Part shown: positions 26,708 through 36,379 of the stretch, one piece after another
Layout: every line of letters starts with the position of its first letter
How positions within the stretch are numbered: the stretch's first letter is position 1
DNA from: Propionivibrio dicarboxylicus
GTDB lineage: Bacteria; Pseudomonadota; Gammaproteobacteria; Burkholderiales; Rhodocyclaceae
Length of the DNA: 64,000 nucleotides
Assembly: GCF_900099695.1 (NCBI RefSeq)
Contig: NZ_FNCY01000004.1
Span: 180,841-244,840, forward strand
Reading direction: 5' to 3'
Translations under genes and position numbers: made by a program
Notes under the pieces: generated by a model
The model's input: only the letters and a program-made list of their open reading frames with translations
What the model was told of the DNA's origin: nothing
Databases searched by the model: none

Positions 26708-29700
26708 ATGTTCGGCAGACTGTCCTTCCAGAAAAAACTGTTGCTTATGATTATGCCGATCTTGATGGCAGGATTGTTGCTGCTTGATTGCGCATCGTAT
26801 TGGTACATCAATCGTGTCATCGAAGGAAATCTGACAACAAGCATGCTCGAAACGACAGGGAAGACAGCTGAAACGATCAATATTTGGCTCAAGACCTTAC
26901 TTCTCGAACCGGAGACCATCGCATCGACTGCAATGGCAAAGAGCATTAACAACGATTTTCGATTGATTGATGCATTGAATGTCGATCGGCATAAAGTACT
27001 GCATGAAAAATATCCGGATCTATTTCAGGATATTTATGCGGCGAACGGAACAGGTGAATATCACACAGTTCGCCAGAATGAAAATGGCGACTTCACTCTT
27101 TTTGTTGGAGACATCAGCAACCGTGACTACTTTCGGTCGGTTATGTCCGGAGGCCTTGCGCAGATTACTCCACCCCTAGTATCAAGAACCACGGGGATTC
27201 CAACAGTCTTTCTGATTGCGCCAATTCATGACAGCAAGAATGTTCCACAAGGTTTGGTCGGAGCCGGAGTTTCACTAGAGTACGTAAAAAAGATGGCTGA
27301 AAGCCTCAAAACAGGGAAGACGGGTTATGGCATTGTTATAGGCAAGGATGGCCTAATCATTATTCATCCGGATGAATCGCTAGCCATGCGAAAAAACATT
27401 GTCGAGCTCGAAGATCCTTCAGTTGTCGAGCTCGGTAGAAGAATGATCGCTGGTGGCTCAGGAATGTTTAGCTACGTCTACCAGGGCGTACCGAAGGTTG
27501 CGTTCTATAAACCGGTTCCCATCGCCGGTTGGTCAGTTGCAACGATCATCACTGACGATGAGCTGTTTGCGCCAGTCACCCAAATGATCCAGTCGTTGGC
27601 AATAAGTACAGTGGCCGTTCTTGCTGTCATCGCAATCATGCTGATCCTCGCGGCTCATCGCATTACTCAACCTATTCTCGAGGTCTGTAAGGCAGTGAGT
27701 CGCTTTGCTTCTAAGGATTTTACAAGTCGGTTGCCCATGTCCTCGCGCGATGAATTGGGGAGCCTGGCCCATAATTTCAATAGCATGGCAGAGACGATTC
27801 AACGCCATAGTGAAACGCTTGAACGGAAGGAACGCGAGTTTCGATCGCTGACGGAAAACTCTCCAGACAACATTGCTCGCTACACGCCCGATGCAAGACT
27901 GATATATATAAATCCGGCGCTCGAACAAGTGCTTGGCGCAAAACTTGCCGACGTTGTAGGAAAGCGCCCAACAGAAAGACAGTCTTCCCCTGTCTTTCTG
28001 GAATATGAAGAAAAAATCCTCTCCGTTGCGCGTACGGGCATTCCCGATGAAGTCGAATTCTCCCACCTTAACGCGAACGGAGAGCGATACGACACTCATA
28101 TCCGCCTTGTTCCGGAATTTGACGAGAAGCAAAATGTTGTAAGCGTACTAATCATCGGGCGCGACATTACCCAACGCAAGCTATCGGAAATGGAGTTGCA
28201 ATACTCCATGGCGCTAATCAATGCGGCCCTTGAGTCGACGGTTGACGGAATCCTTATCGTAAGGGATGGAAAGATCGTTCGGTGGAACCAGAGATTCGCC
28301 GACCTCTGGCAAGTGCCGAAGCATCTCTTGGAGCCGAATGACGACAAGCCGCTACTCGCATACGTGACAGCGCAGATGGCCAATCCGGAAGTTTTCTTGG
28401 CGAAGGTTGAGGAACTTTATGACCACCCGGAAATGACGAGTTTTGACAGCCTGCATCTTGCTGACGGACGTGTCTTTGAGCGCTACTCTCAGCCGATGAT
28501 TATCGCCAAAGAAATTGTAGGACGATATTGGTCGTTTCGTGACGTAAGCGCACACAAACGGGCAGAAGACAAGATTTATCATTTGGCATTTTTTGATCAA
28601 CTAACGAGCCTCCCCAATCGGATACTGCTGCAGGATCGCCTGAGGCAAGCGATGGCGGCCAGTACACGCAATGAAAATTACGGTGCGCTACTGCTCATTG
28701 ATCTCGATAACTTCAAGATCCTTAACGATACGCTCGGCCATGACATGGGAGACGTCTTGTTGCAACAGGTGGGTCAGCGTCTAGGCAAATCTGTGCGCGA
28801 AGAAGATACCGTTGCGCGGTTTGGTGGTGATGAATTCGTCGTAATGCTGGTTGGCTTGGGTAGAGACCAAGCTAACGCCGCGACTCGGTCCGAGATCGTT
28901 GGAAAAAAAATCCTCACCAACCTGAACCAGGCCTTTCAACTCAAGAAGACCTCGTATCACATTAGTGCAAGCATTGGGGTCGCTCTGTTCTATGGCCAAC
29001 AGAAAGAGGCCGAGCTTCTCTTGAAACAGGCTGATCTCGCTTTGTATCGAGCAAAAGACGGAGGGCGTAACACCCTGCGATTCTTCGATCAAGACATGGA
29101 AAATGCGGTGGTTAAACGAGCCACTATGGAAAGTGAATTGCGCGAGGCTCTTCAAAAGCGGCAGTTTGTTCTCCACTATCAAATTCAGATCGCTGAGAAT
29201 AAGACAATTGGTTCGGAAGTTCTTGTGCGTTGGATACATCCACAGCGCGGTCTGATTTCTCCCGCTGAATTTATTCCTCTTGCTGAAGAAAACGGGCTAA
29301 TTCTGCCGCTCGGCTATTGGGTTCTCGAAAACGCTTGCACACAGCTTGCCGTCTGGGCCACACAACCCAAGTTTTCCGACCTTACGATTGCCGTCAATGT
29401 GAGCGCACACCAATTCCGGCAGTCGGACTTCGTAAATCATGTACTGACTGTGCTGGAGAAAACTGGAGCGAACCCGAAACGACTGAAGTTAGAGTTAACA
29501 GAAAGTACTCTGGTATCCAATTTCGAAGATGTTATTCAAAAGATGGTTGCATTAAAAGATCGAGGAATCAGCTTCTCGCTGGATGACTTCGGCACAGGTT
29601 ATTCTTCATTGTCATATTTGAAGCGGTTGCCGTTGGACCAATTAAAAATAGACCAGTCATTCGTACGCAATGTATTGGGAAATTCGAATGACGCGGCTAT

Positions 29701-29899
29701 TGTCAGAACCATTATTGCTTTGGCGGATTCGCTAGGTTTGGGCGTTATAGCAGAGGGGGTGGAAACCCCGATGCAGAGGGATTTTCTTTCTGGCTCTAGT
29801 TGCCATGCTTATCAGGGTTATCTCTTTGGACGTCCAGTGCCCATTAGTGAATTTGAAGAGATAGTGCAACATAGGTTCGGAGACGGAGGCAAACAGTGA
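26708..29899 (+). CDS. Cache-HAMP-PAS-PAS-GGDEF-EAL c-di-GMP protein
   Basis: A 1,063-residue membrane signalling protein. Membrane helices at about 10-30 and 290-312 enclose a dCache_1 sensor; HAMP (about 313-365), two PAS domains (about 380-490 and 500-625), GGDEF (about 630-795) and EAL (about 805-1050) follow. The cyclase site RFGGDEF and an RxxD inhibitory site (REED five residues before GGDEF) are intact. The phosphodiesterase domain has EVL in place of EAL but keeps the Glu, plus ELTES, DDFGTGYSSLSYL and AEGVET. Both activities are thus possible. It precedes a second GGDEF gene by 30 bases. Confidence 0.94.
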   Translation: MFGRLSFQKKLLLMIMPILMAGLLLLDCASYWYINRVIEGNLTTSMLETTGKTAETINIWLKTLLLEPETIASTAMAKSINNDFRLIDALNVDRHKVLHEKYPDLFQDIYAANGTGEYHTVRQNENGDFTLFVGDISNRDYFRSVMSGGLAQITPPLVSRTTGIPTVFLIAPIHDSKNVPQGLVGAGVSLEYVKKMAESLKTGKTGYGIVIGKDGLIIIHPDESLAMRKNIVELEDPSVVELGRRMIAGGSGMFSYVYQGVPKVAFYKPVPIAGWSVATIITDDELFAPVTQMIQSLAISTVAVLAVIAIMLILAAHRITQPILEVCKAVSRFASKDFTSRLPMSSRDELGSLAHNFNSMAETIQRHSETLERKEREFRSLTENSPDNIARYTPDARLIYINPALEQVLGAKLADVVGKRPTERQSSPVFLEYEEKILSVARTGIPDEVEFSHLNANGERYDTHIRLVPEFDEKQNVVSVLIIGRDITQRKLSEMELQYSMALINAALESTVDGILIVRDGKIVRWNQRFADLWQVPKHLLEPNDDKPLLAYVTAQMANPEVFLAKVEELYDHPEMTSFDSLHLADGRVFERYSQPMIIAKEIVGRYWSFRDVSAHKRAEDKIYHLAFFDQLTSLPNRILLQDRLRQAMAASTRNENYGALLLIDLDNFKILNDTLGHDMGDVLLQQVGQRLGKSVREEDTVARFGGDEFVVMLVGLGRDQANAATRSEIVGKKILTNLNQAFQLKKTSYHISASIGVALFYGQQKEAELLLKQADLALYRAKDGGRNTLRFFDQDMENAVVKRATMESELREALQKRQFVLHYQIQIAENKTIGSEVLVRWIHPQRGLISPAEFIPLAEENGLILPLGYWVLENACTQLAVWATQPKFSDLTIAVNVSAHQFRQSDFVNHVLTVLEKTGANPKRLKLELTESTLVSNFEDVIQKMVALKDRGISFSLDDFGTGYSSLSYLKRLPLDQLKIDQSFVRNVLGNSNDAAIVRTIIALADSLGLGVIAEGVETPMQRDFLSGSSCHAYQGYLFGRPVPISEFEEIVQHRFGDGGKQ

Positions 29900-29929
29900 A
29901 CCAGATCCCAACATGACGGGCTCTTCCCG

Positions 29930-31807
29930 ATGACTATCCTTTCGCATGAGCGTTCCAATGTCTGGATTATCGTTCTCCTGCTAGGAGTTAACGTTGCTGC
30001 GGGCTTGGCTATAGTTTTCGCGTTGAACTATCTTCATGACCAACAACTCGACCACGCGAAGAGAGAAACTCAGAATCTGAGCCTAGCAGTCGACCAAAGC
30101 ATCCGCCATGAAATCGGAAAACTGGATCTTTCTCTCCGAACTGTGATCGGTCAGATGCAAGATCACACGCTAAAATCCGGACAAATTGATCGTCGTGCAA
30201 TTCAGAATGTCATCGACCATCAAAAAGCGATCATCCCCGAGGCCAATATCTGGACAGTTAGTGACGCCGACGGCAACGTGATCCTCCATGCGGCCGGCAA
30301 TCAACCGCGACCCGTGCTATCTGATCGCGAATACTTTATTGACCTTAAATCTGGTAACAAAACCGGTCTGGTGATTACCAAACCTTTGATTGGGAGAGTG
30401 ACGGGAAAGTGGGAAATAATTCTTGCGCGAGCCTACCAAGACAACGCCGGCCATTTCGCGGGAGTTATCCTGACATCCTTGTCCGTCTCTTTTCTCGAGA
30501 GATTGATCTCTGAATTTAAGGTTGAGCCGAGAAGCATTCTTGTATTGCGCGACAAAGAGCTTGGATTGATTGCGCGTTGGTCCCCGAACGAAAGCCAGAG
30601 GACCTACGTGGTCGGAGACACAAATACATCCGAGGAGTTGAAAGCCCTAATCGACAAAGGACTCGGTCAAGCTACTTATAAGGCTGTCAGCGTTTATGAC
30701 CCCGTCGAACGCATCTTTACCTATCGTCTTATTGGCGAAGTTCCGATGTACGCTGTCGTTGGTGTTTCGACGGACGACTATCTGGCTGAATGGTATCAAC
30801 TGCGCAATATCAGCGCCGGCTTCTTGGCGTTCTTTCTGGCTCTGACAAACATCTCGACAAGTCTCTTGTATCGCAAATGGCGACGGCAACTTCAGGCAGA
30901 ACAGGCGCTGCGTAAAAGTGAACGTCAATTTCGTTCTTTGGCTGAGAACACGCCAGATTGTATTGCCCGCTATTCTATTGATGGTCGTTTGGCTTACATG
31001 AATCCATCTTGCATAAAAATTACCGGAAGAACACTGGCTGATATTGAAAACGCAATGGTTTTCGATTGTGGCCCACCTGGATATGCGCAAAAGGTACTAA
31101 ACGTCGCCCGCACAGGTGTTTCCGATCACCTGGATGAAAGCATAACCCTAGAAGACGGCCGCATTCTTACGCATCACATCCGATTCATTGCTGAGTGCGA
31201 CGAAATTGGCAAGCCACGGGGCGTACTAGCTATTGGACGCGACATCACTGAACGCAAAGAAATGGAAAAAGCACTGAGGCAACACGAAGAACAGCTTCAG
31301 CATATCGCCTATCACGATGCATTGACAGGACTGCCCAACCGGATTTTGTTAACTGACCGTTTGAACCAAGGCATTGCCAACGCCCTTCGCTCTGGAGAGA
31401 AGCTTGCGGTTGCTTATCTGGACTTGGACAAATTCAAACCGATTAATGACACTTTTGGGCATGAGGTGGGCGATCAAGTGCTCAAGACCGTAGCCGAGCG
31501 TATGAGAGGCATCCTACGTGCCGTCGACACCGTTGCCCGCATTGGGGGGGATGAGTTTGTGCTGTTACTTGTCGGACAAACGAGTAACAAGAGTATTGGA
31601 GAAACCTTGAATCGTGTGTTGGAAGCAATCGCTACGCCCGTGGTTTTTGCGGACTATCATTTCCAACTCTCGGCTTCTATTGGTGTAAGCCTGTATCCTG
31701 AGCACGACGTCGATCCGGATATCCTTCTACGCAATGCCGATCAATCCATGTATGCAGCCAAGCAATTAGGACGTAATCAGTGTGTTTTTCATGGTCAGAG
31801 GAACTGA
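29930..31807 (+). CDS. Cache-PAS-GGDEF diguanylate cyclase
   Basis: The 625-residue protein has membrane helices at about 11-33 and 290-310 flanking a periplasmic dCache-type sensor, then a PAS domain (about 325-445) and a GGDEF domain (about 460-620). The catalytic motif RIGGDEF and the RxxD feedback site (RAVD) five residues earlier are intact, so it should make c-di-GMP and be product-inhibited. It lies 30 bases after the GGDEF-EAL gene in the same direction; the two PAS and GGDEF parts look related to each other. They may share a promoter. Confidence 0.93.
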   Translation: MTILSHERSNVWIIVLLLGVNVAAGLAIVFALNYLHDQQLDHAKRETQNLSLAVDQSIRHEIGKLDLSLRTVIGQMQDHTLKSGQIDRRAIQNVIDHQKAIIPEANIWTVSDADGNVILHAAGNQPRPVLSDREYFIDLKSGNKTGLVITKPLIGRVTGKWEIILARAYQDNAGHFAGVILTSLSVSFLERLISEFKVEPRSILVLRDKELGLIARWSPNESQRTYVVGDTNTSEELKALIDKGLGQATYKAVSVYDPVERIFTYRLIGEVPMYAVVGVSTDDYLAEWYQLRNISAGFLAFFLALTNISTSLLYRKWRRQLQAEQALRKSERQFRSLAENTPDCIARYSIDGRLAYMNPSCIKITGRTLADIENAMVFDCGPPGYAQKVLNVARTGVSDHLDESITLEDGRILTHHIRFIAECDEIGKPRGVLAIGRDITERKEMEKALRQHEEQLQHIAYHDALTGLPNRILLTDRLNQGIANALRSGEKLAVAYLDLDKFKPINDTFGHEVGDQVLKTVAERMRGILRAVDTVARIGGDEFVLLLVGQTSNKSIGETLNRVLEAIATPVVFADYHFQLSASIGVSLYPEHDVDPDILLRNADQSMYAAKQLGRNQCVFHGQRN

Positions 31808-31974
31808 AGCAAGAGTAGTCAGACGTGTGATTTAATGACGCGGGGAGAGGTACACCATCGGGACATCGTGATACGTGAACGGTTGCTTTGGCCGAGAACT
31901 ACGAAGTCCCTTCATGAGTGCTGATCATTTCCCACGAATGACTACTATTTTCCTGCTGATGCCACAAAAACAAA

Positions 31975-32005
31975 ATGGGTTACAACTTTACAAGTTGTAA
32001 CCCAT
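31975..32005 (-). terminator. Terminator of the tRNA-Asp gene (host side of the att site)
   Basis: A perfect 14-bp stem, ATGGGTTACAACTT (31975-31988) with its complement (31992-32005), and a three-base loop. On the minus strand it is followed by TTTGTTTTTG. It begins ten bases beyond the CCA end of the tRNA-Asp fragment, so it was the tRNA terminator. Confidence 0.85.
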
Positions 32006-32014
32006 TGAATTTGT

Positions 32015-32067
32015 TGGCGGAGTGGACGGGACTCGAACCCGCGACCCCCGGCGTGACAGGCCGGTAT
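32015..32067 (-). other. attachment site: 3' 53 bases of tRNA-Asp(GUC)
   Basis: On the minus strand this reads from ATACCGGCC through the anticodon loop CTGTCAC, the T-arm GGGTTCGAGTCCC and the acceptor to CCA. The D-arm and 5' acceptor strand are missing; after 32067 the sequence is prophage. This is what integration into a tRNA 3' end leaves behind, with the intact tRNA expected at the other prophage end. Confidence 0.85.
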
Positions 32068-32102
32068 GCGGAAGTCAATAAATCAACAACTTAGATTTGT
32101 AT

Positions 32103-32200
32103 TTTCCTAATACGTCGCGCCTTGAAACCCTTGGAAATACTAGGCACGAATTCCGCATCTTAGGAAATTTCGAGCTAGATCAAAGCTGATTCCGCATCTC
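32103..32200. repeat. Short repeats at the prophage end
   Basis: TTTCCTAA (32103-32110) and its inverse TTAGGAAA (32160-32167) flank a 49-base stretch. ATTCCGCATCT occurs directly repeated at about 32150 and 32190, the second copy in the end of the lysozyme gene. Such repeats next to an att core can be arm-type integrase sites; this is inference. Confidence 0.35.
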
Positions 32201-32618
32201 GACGAATCACCAGTCCGCGCAATATTTTGCCGCCGCCTTTCACCCACTTTTTCAACTCCGCCGGAACATCGTCCCACTGTCCGGCGTTGATTTTTTTCCG
32301 CAGCGTTGATGCCTTGAGAGTTCCGGCGCCGAGGTTGAATGCGAAGTCAATGATCGCGGCCAGGCGCTTCGGATCGTCGATGCCAGGACATAGCCGCAGC
32401 ACGGCCGGCAGATAAACTGTGCGGACCATCCAAAGAAGAAGCCCGTCGGCGCGATCGCGCGTGATTGGAGAATCGGCCAGGGAGACGCGCGCGCCGTCCT
32501 CATAGAAGGTACAACCGACGCCGATTGTCGGCACCCCAGCCGGGCATAGATAGGGGCTCAGATAGCACCCCTCGAACCGCCGCGCCAGGGCGGCCGCTAC
32601 TTCGACCGCGTCGATCAT
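32175..32618 (-). CDS. Phage lysozyme (GH24 endolysin)
   Basis: A 147-residue muramidase that cleaves peptidoglycan at the end of infection. It shows the T4-type catalytic layout E-x8-C-x5-T (Glu16, Cys25, Thr31) and the GH24 pattern FNLGAGTLKASTLRKKIN. There is no signal peptide or anchor at the N-terminus, so it should depend on a holin. It overlaps the upstream lysis gene by four bases and is the last prophage gene before the att site. Confidence 0.92.
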   Translation of the reverse strand: MIDAVEVAAALARRFEGCYLSPYLCPAGVPTIGVGCTFYEDGARVSLADSPITRDRADGLLLWMVRTVYLPAVLRLCPGIDDPKRLAAIIDFAFNLGAGTLKASTLRKKINAGQWDDVPAELKKWVKGGGKILRGLVIRRDAESALI

Positions 32619-33082
32619 TTTCCACGCTTGCTCAAGTGGCGATCGGCGACATAGATGCCGAGGATTGCGCCGACGAGCTCACGAGTCCATTCGTCAAGCG
32701 TGAAGCCTGAGTTGAAGAACTGGAACACAACGATCGCCATTGCCATAGAAGCGAGAGCAGGACGAATTGAGCCATTCCATACGTCGAGGAACCTGATGCC
32801 GGTCTGCTTTCCGACATCGGCAACGGCCTGCGCCCAGGCACTAGTTTCGGCCTCCACCAGTGCGGCGTCCATTCTCGCCTCGATGACCTTGACGCCGAGA
32901 TCGGCCTGCACCTTGATCGCTTCGAGGTTCCGAGCGTGCTGCGCTGCGTCGAGTTCGCCCTGTAGCTTGAGCCGCTCGATTTCAAGCGCGGCCTCCTGCT
33001 TTTTCGAGAAGAAGGCCGCAACCTCGCCGAAGATCAGTCGAAAGGCATTCCCGCCGAGAAAAGAAAGAAGTGCGGTAAACAT
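32615..33082 (-). CDS. Putative holin-like or lysis-associated membrane protein
   Basis: The 155-residue protein has a hydrophobic N-terminus, a long helical, charged middle (about residues 25-100) and one or two C-terminal membrane segments at about 110-130 and 133-150. This fits the '3TM holin' type seen in several phages and gene-transfer agents. It overlaps the lysozyme gene. A spanin function cannot be excluded. Confidence 0.6.
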   Translation of the reverse strand: MFTALLSFLGGNAFRLIFGEVAAFFSKKQEAALEIERLKLQGELDAAQHARNLEAIKVQADLGVKVIEARMDAALVEAETSAWAQAVADVGKQTGIRFLDVWNGSIRPALASMAMAIVVFQFFNSGFTLDEWTRELVGAILGIYVADRHLSKRGK

Positions 33083-33083
33083 C

Positions 33084-33494
33084 TCAAACCCCCGATCTCA
33101 GCGCTGTTTTAATGGCGTGGATAAAATCCTGCCAGACAGCCGAAGCTACGAACGCGAAGAAAGCCAGAAGCGCCCAAGTAATCGAAGATTGTGAAACCTT
33201 TGTCATCATCAACGTGCGCGCATTTCTGCGCTCTATCTGCGAATCGACATACATCGCGCGCTTTGTGATTGCCTCGACCCCGCCGATACGATCAACTTCT
33301 TCCATCATTTTGTCTTCACGCCCTTGATGCTCTTTCAGGGTTGATAAAGTCGAATCGTGAGCGTCCGCCAGACGATTAAGGGAAAACAAAATGTGTTTGT
33401 CGATCGCTTTCCGATCGCCAGAGATGATGATCTCGATTTCTTCGTCGCTGAGAATTCGTGGCTTAAAGGCAGACTCTTGCGAATAGACGGACAT
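33084..33494 (-). CDS. Phage membrane protein in the lysis cassette
   Basis: The 136 residues are mostly helical and charged, with one C-terminal membrane segment (about residues 107-127, ITWALLAFFAFVASAVW) and a short tail. No family is recognised with certainty. Placed between two holin-like genes, it is probably part of the lysis system, for example an anti-holin or inner-membrane spanin. Confidence 0.5.
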   Translation of the reverse strand: MSVYSQESAFKPRILSDEEIEIIISGDRKAIDKHILFSLNRLADAHDSTLSTLKEHQGREDKMMEEVDRIGGVEAITKRAMYVDSQIERRNARTLMMTKVSQSSITWALLAFFAFVASAVWQDFIHAIKTALRSGV

Positions 33495-33502
33495 CGCGCC
33501 TC

Positions 33503-33691
33503 CTATTTGTCGCTCAACGGCTGCGTTGTGATCGCGCGCAAAATCGTGACAACAACAGCGATCACAATACCGGCGATTGCCTGCCCTTTCTGGTCAAGAG
33601 GAAGCAACCCTATATACCCTTGAAGAACGGAAAGGATTGCCAGGGCGATTGAGAAAACAATCGTTTTCGATTTGAGAACTTTCAGCATCAC
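33503..33691 (-). CDS. Small two-helix holin-like protein
   Basis: The 62-residue protein has two membrane helices (about 10-27 and 36-54) separated by a short turn, and a basic N-terminus, the form of a small class II holin. It overlaps the tail-spike stop by four bases and is followed by the other lysis genes. It is one of three membrane proteins that could be the true holin. Confidence 0.6.
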   Translation of the reverse strand: MMLKVLKSKTIVFSIALAILSVLQGYIGLLPLDQKGQAIAGIVIAVVVTILRAITTQPLSDK

Positions 33692-36330
33692 AGCGCCCCC
33701 AAGATGAACGAGTGCAATTCTTCGTACCGAAGCCCGTATGAATTTCCAGCTTTGCGGACCAGTTCTTTGCCGACGATATTTCCTTCTTCGTCGAAAACAT
33801 CGTGGTACAGGTCATCCCACTCGTCGTAGCAAAGGATCGCATAGTCTTCGGCGTTCAATCCTTCGGCCTCGAACGCGGCTTTTACTTGCTGCGCGATTGC
33901 GCCGACGTGCCATCGGGCCTTGTCGCCCTTGGATTCGACGGCGTCGTTGAACTTAAAAGCCCTGATCAATGCTTTAAGTCGCAACGCAACAGATTTCTCC
34001 GCGTCGGACAGGCATCTAATTTGCTGTTTTTGCCTCTCGTCAGAGGTATTAATTGTTGCGGTTGCTGCATACAGTTGCGTCCAGCGGACTCCGCTCGAGC
34101 CTAGAGACAGGGTATTGTCAGGAGTTGGGTATAGTCCGAATCCGTCTTGCAAATAGACTTTCCATGCTCCTCCGTTAATACCGAAATACATCAGCGTCGA
34201 ATTGAAGTCGTAGGCGATCCGGCCGTCATAGACGCTGACGCCATTTGTGACCGTCGTGGTCTTCGCGAAATCATAGACACCGAGATTTGTTACGCCTCCG
34301 CGCACGCGGACATAACCAGATCCATCAGTCGCACCGCCTGCGTCCATGCCGCCGCCATTTCCGTGGCGTACGGTCGCTTTTGCCCCACCAATGTTTGTCG
34401 GGTTTGCTCCTACTGTAAGCGTATCAACAGAAGGAATGTTCGGCGCGATGTACATTTTAGACGCGCCGCCAGAGCATCTATTCCCAATATCTAGGCCTTC
34501 AAGCCCATTTGTCGGATTTCCGCTCAGTCCGCTGTGATAGTAGTTATATGTGTCAGGAGCGGTCGAGTTATAAACATAGTTTCCCGAACTCGACATTCCG
34601 TCGCCAAGGATGAATATGTCGAAGATCTGGAACGACCAGAACGATTTGTGAGCCGTATTTTCTCTGGCAAGGTTCCCCGTAACCGTCGAGTGTGCGCCCT
34701 TAACGCTGATGCCGTGCGAGCCGTTCCCGGTACAAAGATTGCCAGATACAACAGCAAACTTGCCGTTGTTGGTTACCCCGGTAGCCCGGTTGTTGGTGCA
34801 TCTGTTTCCGGAAACGATCGTTCCGCTGATCTGAGAATCGACCGCCGGAGAACCATAAACGACCTGAGCGTCAATCCCGTCGTAATAGTTGTTGAAGACG
34901 TGATTCTTCTTGATGATGCCGTTTGTGCAAATGACGCCTGTAGAATTCGAGCCGTCGTACTGATAGGTCTTGATGCCGCTTTCGCCGTTATATGACGTGC
35001 TGTTCCCGACGGCAGAATACTCGTCGTTACCGATAAACTGGATCGCGCACTGAGCCGCGTATTTAACCTTGTTGTGGACGGCTGAATTATTGACGCCCCT
35101 CGGAAGCGTGAACTCCCCGTTGGTCGCTGCAACGCCGTTGATGAAATTGATCGCCTCACGCCTTCCGCCGTGCGTGCACGACTTTACGGTTGAGTCCCTA
35201 TACCCCTCAAGCGTCACGCAGGCCTGGTATCCAGATATGCCAGAAACGAACACATCGCTGCCGCCAGAAGGTGACGAAACGTTAAAGTAGATGCCGCCAG
35301 GTTGGAAATTATTCCATTGATCCTTGATCGCCTGGCTCAAGCTGCTCCAAATGTCCGTGTCTTGGCTGTTCGGAAGATAACCCTCAAGCGATTGCACCAC
35401 ATCGCTTGCCGAGTTCGTCCATGTGGTTGTGTTCCGAAGCAGCGTGTACGGAATGGTAACGGGCAAAAACTTCAACCTTCCAATTATGCGGCTGCCAGAT
35501 CCATCCGTGATTAGGAACGGAAGAACGTCGGACTTGATGGTCGCCCCGGAAGCTTTTATAAACACGGCGCCCGTATATGTTACGGTGCTCGTGATCTTGT
35601 AGGAGTATCCAGACCCTAGGAAATCAATCGGCTTTCCGCTATTAATCGCAGCCTGAATGGCGGCGGTATCGTCCGTCGTCCCATCTCCGACTGCGCCAAA
35701 ATCCAACACGCTGACATGCTCGCGCAACTTGTCTTGGACCCACCGCTTTACGGCACCGGTTCCGTTCTGGATAAACCCGATCAACGACGCCCCGGTCGAT
35801 GCAGCCAGATCAATCAGCGAGGATCCTGCCTGCGCGACGTACAGAACCAATTTGCCGAGCGAGTCGAATCCGACTACCTTAAACGCTCGATCCGAAGCGT
35901 TGTTGTCGCTGCTCACGGGCAGCGCGATAGCTCGATCGACGTTCTCTTTTATCTGCTTGATAAGCGACGTGCACCGGTCGAGCGCAGTCTCGACAATCTC
36001 CGCGAAGAACTTGCCACCATTCGGTAGCTTTGTCGGTTGCTCGTACTTGAAATTGCCGACGATCGTAAGCTTTTTCGTGCTCGGCAGCGCCGCGGTCGCG
36101 CCCCCCACCTTGTAGACAATTTCGCCGCCGGGGTCGTTGTCTTGGTCGTTGTTGAGCGTTACAGTGTAGTTGGTGTTGAGCGCTAGGTCGGTCTCGGCGC
36201 CTGTAGCAATAACGGTCTCAACGACCCGGATGTCGGTCTCGGCGAAGACCTTGAACTCGAAGGTATAGGACGATGCAGAATCGTTCCCGGTGTACGGCCC
36301 TGCCTTGGCATCTGCGGTGGCTACAGTCAT
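33688..36330 (-). CDS. Tail spike/fibre with beta-helix and S74 self-cleaving chaperone
   Basis: The ATG at 36330 is chosen because GGGG lies six bases upstream. The 880-residue protein begins with a T7-fibre-like virion-attachment domain (about 1-150). A long right-handed beta-helix follows (about 190-640), with Asn/Gly-rich turns and DFGAVGDGTTDDTAAIQAAI, the usual entry into pectate-lyase-like spikes. It ends with a peptidase S74 intramolecular chaperone, with Ser763 and Lys768 in SDERQK. Self-cleavage would release a trimer of about 762 residues. The spike probably binds or cleaves a surface polysaccharide. Its A+T content is higher than that of the core genes, hinting at exchange. Confidence 0.9.
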   Translation of the reverse strand: MTVATADAKAGPYTGNDSASSYTFEFKVFAETDIRVVETVIATGAETDLALNTNYTVTLNNDQDNDPGGEIVYKVGGATAALPSTKKLTIVGNFKYEQPTKLPNGGKFFAEIVETALDRCTSLIKQIKENVDRAIALPVSSDNNASDRAFKVVGFDSLGKLVLYVAQAGSSLIDLAASTGASLIGFIQNGTGAVKRWVQDKLREHVSVLDFGAVGDGTTDDTAAIQAAINSGKPIDFLGSGYSYKITSTVTYTGAVFIKASGATIKSDVLPFLITDGSGSRIIGRLKFLPVTIPYTLLRNTTTWTNSASDVVQSLEGYLPNSQDTDIWSSLSQAIKDQWNNFQPGGIYFNVSSPSGGSDVFVSGISGYQACVTLEGYRDSTVKSCTHGGRREAINFINGVAATNGEFTLPRGVNNSAVHNKVKYAAQCAIQFIGNDEYSAVGNSTSYNGESGIKTYQYDGSNSTGVICTNGIIKKNHVFNNYYDGIDAQVVYGSPAVDSQISGTIVSGNRCTNNRATGVTNNGKFAVVSGNLCTGNGSHGISVKGAHSTVTGNLARENTAHKSFWSFQIFDIFILGDGMSSSGNYVYNSTAPDTYNYYHSGLSGNPTNGLEGLDIGNRCSGGASKMYIAPNIPSVDTLTVGANPTNIGGAKATVRHGNGGGMDAGGATDGSGYVRVRGGVTNLGVYDFAKTTTVTNGVSVYDGRIAYDFNSTLMYFGINGGAWKVYLQDGFGLYPTPDNTLSLGSSGVRWTQLYAATATINTSDERQKQQIRCLSDAEKSVALRLKALIRAFKFNDAVESKGDKARWHVGAIAQQVKAAFEAEGLNAEDYAILCYDEWDDLYHDVFDEEGNIVGKELVRKAGNSYGLRYEELHSFILGAL

Positions 36331-36379
36331 CTTAGACCCCTTTTCTAACAAGCAGAATTTTCGGTCGGGGCCCGTATTT

